Positions 1 through 7,800 of a stretch of 12,665 bases of DNA are shown in pieces. The position numbers were made by a program, and so were the translations under genes. The DNA lies in contig JAVCCD010000264.1 of NCBI GenBank assembly GCA_030765665.1, positions 1 through 12,665 of the forward strand, written 5' to 3'. The stretch comes from Candidatus Tenebribacter mawsonii. GTDB taxonomy: Bacteria; Cloacimonadota; Cloacimonadia; Cloacimonadales; TCS61. The first letter of the stretch is position 1, and each line of letters begins with the position of its first letter. A model generated the notes under the pieces. It did not search any database. It saw only the letters and a list, made by a program, of their open reading frames with translations, and was not told the origin of the DNA.

Positions 1-1095
1 GAAGCTGATGTAATATTAGACACGCTTACAATGCTCGTTGATAATGAGCAATATTCTGAAGATCTTACATTTACTTTAGTTGGTGATGAATATGTTTCAC
101 AAATTATTCATCTTCCTGTATGGGGAGACGTTTCTAGTGTTGATGTAATATCGCCTGAAAATAATTTTGAATTCCGTGTGGGAAGAGAACTTATCTGGTT
201 CGGTAATTATGAAAATGAAGGAGCCAGTATTTGGAATGTGAATAGTGATAATGAGTGGCTTGATGATAGTGAGTTCTTTGAAGGTGAACTTTCTTTATGT
301 ATTCAGCAAAATTCAGCTAATGGATATAATATAATTACAAATCTAGAGAACAGATTAAAACGACGTACTCAAAGTGCATATTCTGTTCATGGATATGTTA
401 AAACCCAAAACTGTGAAGGAGTAATGGTACAAGCTAGGTTCTACAATAACAGAACTGGCGGAACATTACTTGGTGCAGAAAATTTTAATCCTGTTAGTGG
501 TGATACGGATTGGGCATATTATTTCTCTGAAATTGATGTTCCCGAAAACGTTACGTACTTCGATGTTGTTGCTAACAACGATCCTCCACTTACTGGGGAA
601 TCATTTGCCTGGTTTGATAATATTGGACTTATCGGATGGGAAGAATGGGTAGAAAAAACAGCGACACCGGACTTCGTAATAAACCCTAACGACTTCTATT
701 ATTTACAAATAAGATCGGATGAACTGCCTACTAATTCTTCAGTTCAATTTACTCATACAGCATTTGAAGAAAATCCTGTCCCACAAAATGAAAATGAAGT
801 TCCAAATTATGTAAATGCTATTCTCAATACAAATTACCCCAATCCCTTTAATCCGCTTACAACAATTAATTTCACTATAAAAGATACTGAAGGTAAAATT
901 AATCTCGCTGTTTATAATATCAAAGGGCAAAAGGTTAAAACACTTGTTAATGAAGTTCTCCCTGCTGGAAATCACACTAGAGTTTGGGATGGAACAAATT
1001 CCAATGGTAAACAGGTTTCAACAGGCATCTATTTTTACAAGATGGATTATAATGGAGAACATATTAATATAAAAAAATGCCTTTTATTGAAATAG
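1..1095 (+). CDS. Secreted jelly-roll protein with C-terminal sorting domain, 5' end cut off
   Basis: The frame is open from base 1. The first ATG, at 31, has no Shine-Dalgarno sequence and no signal peptide follows it, so this is the last 364 residues of a longer protein. Residues about 1-80 are beta-rich and unrecognised. Residues about 85-215 look like a carbohydrate-binding-type jelly roll: a YSVHGYVKT strand, then TDWAYYFSEIDVPE, then FAWFDNIGLIGW, the usual order of strands in CBM-like folds. Residues about 215-270 are a linker or small beta domain. Residues about 275-364 are the FlgD-like sorting domain with NYPNPFNP, VYNIKGQKVKTLV, WDGT, STGIYFYK and the tail KKCLLLK. The product is probably exported and surface-attached or released. 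The missing N-terminal part would hold any catalytic domain, so no function is assigned. It ends 100 bases before the next start, so it may be in a separate transcription unit. Confidence 0.85.
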   Translation, partial: EADVILDTLTMLVDNEQYSEDLTFTLVGDEYVSQIIHLPVWGDVSSVDVISPENNFEFRVGRELIWFGNYENEGASIWNVNSDNEWLDDSEFFEGELSLCIQQNSANGYNIITNLENRLKRRTQSAYSVHGYVKTQNCEGVMVQARFYNNRTGGTLLGAENFNPVSGDTDWAYYFSEIDVPENVTYFDVVANNDPPLTGESFAWFDNIGLIGWEEWVEKTATPDFVINPNDFYYLQIRSDELPTNSSVQFTHTAFEENPVPQNENEVPNYVNAILNTNYPNPFNPLTTINFTIKDTEGKINLAVYNIKGQKVKTLVNEVLPAGNHTRVWDGTNSNGKQVSTGIYFYKMDYNGEHINIKKCLLLK

Positions 1096-1105
1096 AAACT
1101 ATTTA

Positions 1106-1111
1106 TATAAT
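1106..1111 (+). promoter_or_regulatory. Possible -10 element (TATAAT)
   Basis: A perfect TATAAT lies in the 100-base gap before the first C25 gene. The nearest -35-like hexamer, TTGAAA at 1087-1092, is only 13 bases upstream, which is too close for a standard sigma-70 promoter. In DNA this AT-rich such a hexamer is expected by chance, and promoter rules in this lineage may differ from those of E. coli. The gap is still the only place in the window, other than the far right end, with room for a promoter. Confidence 0.22.
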
Positions 1112-1182
1112 TTAAACTAATATTTTCTTAATTGATTAGGATATCTGGCTCGATTTTTGCATAGTATTAACCAAAATAAAAT

Positions 1183-1187
1183 AAGGA
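1183..1187 (+). promoter_or_regulatory. Ribosome binding site (AAGGA) that sets the first C25 start
   Basis: AAGGA ends 8 bases before the ATG at 1196, and a signal peptide begins directly at that ATG. This decides against the in-frame TTG at 1157, which would add 13 polar residues in front of the signal peptide and has no Shine-Dalgarno sequence. Confidence 0.75.
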
Positions 1188-1195
1188 ATTTATTA

Positions 1196-4100
1196 ATGAA
1201 AATTATTTTTACTCTATTAATTCTATCGATCATTTTGCTTTCAAGTGCTATTGAACTGGAAATATCAGGAAACTCGATACTTATTTCCGGTGATTTTAAA
1301 ACACCCGATTTTTCTATTAGAAATACAGATAGCGAAGTTTTTATTAAACTGAATATTGATGAATGTACTCAATCTGGTAAAGTTGGAGATCCAGAGTTAC
1401 CAGTATACTCAAAACTAATCAATCTACCAAATCAAGGCAATTACATTTTAGAAAACATTTCGTTCGATGAACAAATTATTGAGCTTGATAACTTGATCTT
1501 ACCTGCGGGGTTTATTGATGAAAATGAATTGAATTCCATAGAATATCAAAAGGATGAATGGCTACCCACTGAGATTGTTACTGTATCTTCCCCCAACATT
1601 ATGAGTGCGTATCGATTCTCACAGATTGCTGTTTCACCTCTGCAATATAATCCTGTTATGAATAAAATTAGAGTATTAAAAAATATTGAAATTGAATTAA
1701 TTCTTGATGAATCAGATACAAACAATCCTAAACTTAAACAAAGTAACGTAAATTCGTTTTCCAAAATTGCTGGTTCAATATTAAATGAAGAGTCAATAGT
1801 AAGAACTGAACAAAATGGGAAATATTTATTTATTATACAAGATGATACTGCTCCAATATTAGATCCACTTTTACGTTGGAAAGAAAAGCTTGGTTACAAA
1901 ACTAGGGTAGCAACTTTATCTGAAACAGGTTCTTCTGCTGATGATATAAAGAACTTCATCCAAAGTGCTTATGATAATTGGGAAATTCCACCTGAATATG
2001 TTGTGTTAGTTGGAGATATTGATGGTTCTATAGCAGTTCCCTCATTCTTTGTGGAAGGGTCTTATCAACCTGGTACATGGGATGTGAGTGATCACAAATA
2101 TTCGTTATTAGAAGGTGACGACTATTTCCCTGACGTACTGGTAGGCAGATTATCAGTTCGTACCCAACTAGAATTGAATACGATCATCAGTAAAATAATA
2201 AATTATGAGAGAAATCCGATGATTGAAGACAACTGGCAAAATAAAGCCTTAATGATAAGCTTGGTTGATGAATGGGCAGAATATTATTCTATGAGAGAAA
2301 CAGTGATGGCTGTTCGAGAAAAATTACTTGATTTTGAATATACAGCTGTTGATACTTTTATCTCACCTTATCAAAGTGGAATGTCAATATTAGCTAATAT
2401 GATTAGTGATGGATACTCGTATATTAATTACCGTGGATTTGGAGGAGCGAGTTATTGGTGGGGAAACTATGGTCCATTATTTGATATTTATGCAATTGAA
2501 TCTTTAAGTAATGGTTTTAAACTACCTATGGTTACAAGCATAGTTTGTGGAGGTGGTGATTTTGCAAATGCTTCTTATCCTTCCTGCTTTGGAGAGAAAT
2601 GGCTTACAGCCGGTTCACCTTCCGATCCTAAAGGAGCAATTGGGTTTATTGGACCAAGTGAAGTTGATACGAAAACACCATTTAACAATGCAAATGACAT
2701 GGGTATATATCAAGGAATCACCCAGGAAGGCATAACAAGTTGTGGTGAGATGATGCTCCGTGGAAAGATGGAACTTTATAATAACTATCCAAACTGTCAT
2801 GCTTGGGGAAATGCATATAATTCTGATCAGTTCTATTTCTATGTCTATAATCTCTTGGGTGATCCTGGATTACAAGTTCTCACTAATACACCAAAATTAT
2901 TTGAACTGATTGTTGAAGATGAAATTGCTTCTGGATCTAATTATATTGAAGTTGAAATTGAACTTAATGAAGATGATAGATCTGAATTCATTATAGCCAT
3001 CACAAATCCTGATAGCCTTATTACTACAGGAATTACAAATGACCAAGGATTTGCTTACATTCCAATTGAACTTAATGCTGGTACGTATGAAATAACAGCT
3101 TCTAAGTATCAGTTTGTTCCGGTTATTTCGGAACTTCTAGTAATTGAGCAGGATATTGTTATGCTTGATGAGTATACTTGCTCTGAGGTTATTCCTGGAG
3201 CTACAATAAGTATTTCCGCAAATATCTTAAATTCTGGAAGTCAACCAGCAAATGATCTTGAGTTTGAGATCTCAACAGATGATGAGTTTATTACAATTGT
3301 AAATGGTTCTAGTACACTATCAACTTTGGCTGCCGGAGGATTCACCAACTGCGAGTTTGAAATAGAGCTTGATAATGAATGGCGAGATGGAATACAGAGT
3401 GAAATATTTTTAAATATTTTATCTGATCTTGGCGAAAACACTTTTATTATACCATTGAATATAATTTCTCCTCAATTTTCAATCTCAGATTTTATAATAG
3501 ACGAACCTTATGGAAATTTACTTCAAAATGCAGTTTCATCCTTTGACCTAGAATTCTTAAATTGTGGTAATTATGATGCAGGCGAGACTTCAATACAACT
3601 TGTACCTGTATCTAATAATCTAGAAGCAATTATTGGAAATTCATCATGTTCTGAAATAGTTATTGGAGAGAATGAATTAATCCAAACTTCATTTGAGATC
3701 GAGATTAATAACGCAATTTCTGGAGAACTTGCTAAATTTAATTTCATCATTTCAGATGGAGAAAATACCTTACAAGAGATTTTGTATTCCTACCCAATTG
3801 GGGTTATCTCAGAAGAAAGTCCTACATTTTGCGATCAGGGGTACATGGCAATAGAATCATCTGATGTTGGAAATTTCACAGCTCCTGTATATAACTGGAA
3901 TGAGATAAATCCTGCTTATGGCGGACAAGGAAGTACCGTTGAAGGTGGACATGTTACTGGAACTGATGGTTTCACCAAGACTATTGATCTTCCTTTTCAT
4001 TTTCAATATTTTGGGATTATCTATGATGAAATTTCGGTTTGTTCTAACGGATGGATTACAATGGGAGATACCGATCTGATGTTTTTTAGGAATAAAAATA

Positions 4101-4807
4101 TTCCTTCCGGTGTTGGCTCAAAAGCAATGATAGCACCTTTCTGGGATAATTTAATTAATAGCAATGTTTTCTCCTATTACGATGATGTTGAAAATACTTT
4201 CATCATAGAATGGTATAATTGTAGAAATTATCATAGTTATTCTTATGAAACTTTCCAAGTTATTTTCTATGATCCAATTCATTATCCGTCTATTAATGGT
4301 AATGGTGATATTCTTTTCCAGTATAATTTAATAAATAATAATGACACCTATGATAATTATGCAACTATTGGAATTGAAAACGAAACACAAACAGATGGTT
4401 TGCTGATAACTTTTGCAAATACATACGCTCCAACAGCTCATGTAATTGAAAATGAAACTGCAATATTATTTACTGCTAATGGTGACCCACAAGTTAATAT
4501 TGATGATAATCTTATTTCTAACGAACCTAAACTTTTTCAAAACTATCCAAATCCGTTTAATCCTACTACAACTATTTCGTTTGCTATGAATGATGAGAAT
4601 TTTGAAGATTTAGAGTTAGTAATCTATAATATAAAAGGGCAGAGGATAAAACAATTAGAAATTAGAAATGTTAAATTAGGAATGAATGAAGTTGTCTGGA
4701 ATGGTGTTGATGAATTTGGCAAATCGATTTCTTCAGGAGTTTATTTCTATAAATTGGTTGGAGATGGTAAAACTATAGATACAAAAAAATGTTTGTTACT
4801 TAAATAA
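1196..4807 (+). CDS. Gingipain-like family C25 protein, catalytic His replaced
   Basis: 1203 residues from the ATG at 1196. Order of parts: signal peptide 1-18 (MKIIFTLLILSIILLSSA); C25-type propeptide about 40-190, with the GDPELPVYS motif; C25 domain about 207-565; beta-sandwich domains about 566-870; a nidogen-like beta domain about 876-1097, with CSNGWI and MIAPFWDN; and the FlgD-like sorting domain 1109-1203, ending KKCLLLK. In gingipains the dyad is His in GHG and Cys about 33 residues later. Here the Cys is present (C451, in VCGGGDF), but the GHG position reads YRGFG (residues 412-416). The protein is clearly of the C25 fold, but cysteine protease activity is uncertain. It is expected to be exported across the inner membrane and sorted by its C-terminal domain. 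It is a close paralog of the next gene, which follows after 20 bases. It could be a surface protease, or a pseudo-enzyme that binds protein or a surface component. Confidence 0.9.
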   Translation: MKIIFTLLILSIILLSSAIELEISGNSILISGDFKTPDFSIRNTDSEVFIKLNIDECTQSGKVGDPELPVYSKLINLPNQGNYILENISFDEQIIELDNLILPAGFIDENELNSIEYQKDEWLPTEIVTVSSPNIMSAYRFSQIAVSPLQYNPVMNKIRVLKNIEIELILDESDTNNPKLKQSNVNSFSKIAGSILNEESIVRTEQNGKYLFIIQDDTAPILDPLLRWKEKLGYKTRVATLSETGSSADDIKNFIQSAYDNWEIPPEYVVLVGDIDGSIAVPSFFVEGSYQPGTWDVSDHKYSLLEGDDYFPDVLVGRLSVRTQLELNTIISKIINYERNPMIEDNWQNKALMISLVDEWAEYYSMRETVMAVREKLLDFEYTAVDTFISPYQSGMSILANMISDGYSYINYRGFGGASYWWGNYGPLFDIYAIESLSNGFKLPMVTSIVCGGGDFANASYPSCFGEKWLTAGSPSDPKGAIGFIGPSEVDTKTPFNNANDMGIYQGITQEGITSCGEMMLRGKMELYNNYPNCHAWGNAYNSDQFYFYVYNLLGDPGLQVLTNTPKLFELIVEDEIASGSNYIEVEIELNEDDRSEFIIAITNPDSLITTGITNDQGFAYIPIELNAGTYEITASKYQFVPVISELLVIEQDIVMLDEYTCSEVIPGATISISANILNSGSQPANDLEFEISTDDEFITIVNGSSTLSTLAAGGFTNCEFEIELDNEWRDGIQSEIFLNILSDLGENTFIIPLNIISPQFSISDFIIDEPYGNLLQNAVSSFDLEFLNCGNYDAGETSIQLVPVSNNLEAIIGNSSCSEIVIGENELIQTSFEIEINNAISGELAKFNFIISDGENTLQEILYSYPIGVISEESPTFCDQGYMAIESSDVGNFTAPVYNWNEINPAYGGQGSTVEGGHVTGTDGFTKTIDLPFHFQYFGIIYDEISVCSNGWITMGDTDLMFFRNKNIPSGVGSKAMIAPFWDNLINSNVFSYYDDVENTFIIEWYNCRNYHSYSYETFQVIFYDPIHYPSINGNGDILFQYNLINNNDTYDNYATIGIENETQTDGLLITFANTYAPTAHVIENETAILFTANGDPQVNIDDNLISNEPKLFQNYPNPFNPTTTISFAMNDENFEDLELVIYNIKGQRIKQLEIRNVKLGMNEVVWNGVDEFGKSISSGVYFYKLVGDGKTIDTKKCLLLK

Positions 4808-4815
4808 TCTATAAA

Positions 4816-4822
4816 AAAGGAG
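4816..4822 (+). promoter_or_regulatory. Ribosome binding site (AAAGGAG) supporting a GTG start
   Basis: AAAGGAG ends 5 bases before GTG at 4828. The hydrophobic signal segment begins right after this GTG, and the next in-frame ATG is at codon 62, inside the propeptide. GTG is therefore the real start. Confidence 0.85.
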
Positions 4823-4827
4823 TTTTT

Positions 4828-7800
4828 GTGGGAAAGGTCTATTTAGTAATTGCGATATTGGCAATTATTGGTCAGCTAATTAGTTTAGAATTTTCTGAGA
4901 TCAATAATACATTTCATGTGAGCGGAAGCTTTGAAATAGATGAGATCACAACAGAAGTTACCGAGGAAATCACTGTTGATAGAATTGCAATTTCTGATTG
5001 TAAAACCAGTATGATCTCAGATATCTTTGAATTACCTATTTATTCTAAACTTATTTCACTTCCAAACACTGGAAATTATAAATATACAAATTTTAGTTAC
5101 GATTACGATGAAATTGTACTTTCCAATAAAATTGCTCCTGTAGAATTTAATGAACAAGAGACAATCTATAATGTTGATGATTGGTTCCCAAAAGAAATTA
5201 TTACAATAGCTAAACCCTCAATAATGCGTGGGAATAGATTTACTCAAGTTTCCATCTCCCCCATACAATACAATCCTAAACAGAATATTATCAGAGTTAT
5301 AAAAGATATTGAAATTGATTTTGAGATTGATAGTTCTGATAATAGAAATCCTTTGACTAAAGAGATTCCTGAATCGCATTTTAGTAACATTATTACCAAA
5401 ATGATCCTCGGCTCAGGTAGTAGAACTAGTGCTGCTGGAGGAGAATATCTTTTTATTGCACCAAATAGCGTTACAAGTATCTTACAACCGCTTTTAGAGT
5501 GGAAACAAAAACTTGGATTTAACACTAAGCTTGCTATAATTGAAGAAATTGGAACAACCGCTGAAGAGATAAAGCAATATCTTCAAAATGCTTATGACAC
5601 TTGGGAAAATCCACCCGAATTTGTTGTTCTGGTTGGAGACGTTTCTGGAACGATTCAATGCCCGGCATTCTATGTTGAAGGCTATTTCACACCATGGGAT
5701 GTTAGTGATCATAATTATACGCTATTAGATGGTGATGACTATTTCCCTGACGTATTTATTGGTAGACTTTCTGCCCAAAGTCAGATAGATTTGATGACCA
5801 TAGTTTCTAAAATTATTAATTATGAACAACATCCTTTTATGGAGATTCCATGGCAAAATCGTGCATTAATGGTTGGCTTTGTTCATGAATTCAATGGCTA
5901 TTCACAACGTGAAACTTTAATGGGAATCAGAAATAAACTCCTTGATTTTGAATATGCTGTAGTGGATACATTTATAAATCCGTGGCAGCAAGGACAAACC
6001 TTGCTGGCAAACTCGATAAGTGAAGGTGAATCTTTTGTTTGCTATCGTGGCACAGGATCTCCATCAAGTTGGGGAGGTTTTCCTACTACCATGTTTAATT
6101 TAGATGATATTGATCTGTTAAATAATGGGTTTATGCTTCCTCTGGTAACAAGCATGACTTGTGGTGGTGGAGATTATGCTTCGGAACAATTTTCAACAAG
6201 TTTTGGTGAGAAATGGGTTTCGGTTGGAAGCCCTTCAGAACCAAAAGGCTCTATTGGATTTATTGGACCAAGTGAATATGATACAAAAACCTGGTTCAAC
6301 AACCCTAATGCTGCAGGAATCTACCAGGGAGTAACTCAAGAAGGATTGTTCCGATGTGGTGAAATGTTACTGCGTGGAAAGATGGAACTTTATAATAATT
6401 TTCCAAATAATCATGCTTGGGGTGGTGCACTTAATTCTGATCAATTCTATTTTTATGTTTATAATCTTTTAGGTGACCCAGGTTTACAAATATTAACAGA
6501 TATTCCTAAAGAAATTGAAGTTACACATGATTCTAATATCCCTCTTTCAGCAAACTTTCTAGAAGTTCAAATATCTAACTCAGAAGATGACCTGGCAGAA
6601 TTTACTATTGCAATTACTTCTGAAGATAGCCTTGTAGCAACTGGGATTACGAATGCAGATGGAATTGCCCAAATTCCAATTGATCTTTCAGCTGGAGATT
6701 ATGAAGTAACAGCTTCAAAATACTGTTATATCCCTGTTACAAATGAGCTTGAAGTTACTACTAATGCGAATCTGGCATTAGATTCTTTTTCTTTTACAGG
6801 TGACCTCGTATCGGGAAATGAATCATCATTAGAATTTGCAATTGAAAATGTTGGATCTTCAGTTATTGAAAACATTACAATCTCACCTGTTTGCAATAAT
6901 GAAAACATCACATTCACAAGTGAGCCAATAATAATTGATCTTTTAGAAATTAGCGGTAATCATTCGGGGCAGTTTGATATACAAGTTTCTGAAGGTTGGC
7001 AAGATGCTGTAGAGGTAAATATTTTTCTGGAAATAACTTCTGATAGTGGAGATTTTGAATTCTTGATCCCAACCCAAATTGTCTCACCAGAACTCATGGT
7101 TTCTGAATTCACTGCACAAAACCCATCTAATTGTCTTATCCAGAATGAGACTACAAACATAACGATCGAACTCATGAATTATGGGAATTATGACACGAGT
7201 GATTTCCGAGCTGAACTTATTTGTACAAATGAAAAAGCAATAATTGAAAACTCAATATCTAACTATACCAATATTCAGCAAAATGATACTGGAATTGGTA
7301 ACTTCTCTGTTACACCAGAAAATGTGATCTCTGGTGAACTTGCACAATTTGAACTGATTATCACAAATACTGGTAATGTACTTCAAAATATAAATTTCAA
7401 TTTTCCAATTGGAATCATAGATTCTTCAAGTGTTACATTTTGCGAAAATGGATATTATGCAATAGAGTCATCTGATATTGGAAATTTTGATGTTCCTGAG
7501 TATGACTGGATAGAAATTGATCCTACCTATGGTGGAGATGGTGCACTTCTAGATGCTGATCATACAATACCCGATGGATTTTCTAAAGTTATACCACTTC
7601 CATTCCAGTTCAATTATTTTGGCAGTTTCTATGATCACATCTCTGTTTGTTCCGAAGGTTATATTTCATTAGATACAACACCACTTGTGTTTCATAGAAA
7701 TCGTAATATCCCTTCCGCTGTAGGTCCTGCTGGTATGATCGCACCTTTCTGGGATAACCTTATTGATGGAAGAATTTATGTTAAGTACGATGAAGAAAAC

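Noticed and set aside
31..33. ATG at 31 as the true start of the first gene
   Set aside because: The frame is open back to base 1, no Shine-Dalgarno sequence is present, and no signal peptide follows although the protein carries a sorting domain.
1117..1139. Short inverted repeat CTAAT / ATTAG as a terminator after the first gene
   Set aside because: Only 5 AT-rich base pairs with a 13-base loop and no T-run following; not stable enough to support a terminator.
1157..1195. TTG start adding 13 residues to the first C25 protein
   Set aside because: No Shine-Dalgarno sequence precedes it, and the added residues are polar and would sit before a good signal peptide. The ATG at 1196 has AAGGA at the right distance.
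5244..5712. Two overlapping minus-strand ORFs of 93 and 72 codons
   Set aside because: They lie fully inside the C25 reading frame, show no recognisable domain, and no start signal is evident. The same holds for the other antisense and out-of-frame ORFs.
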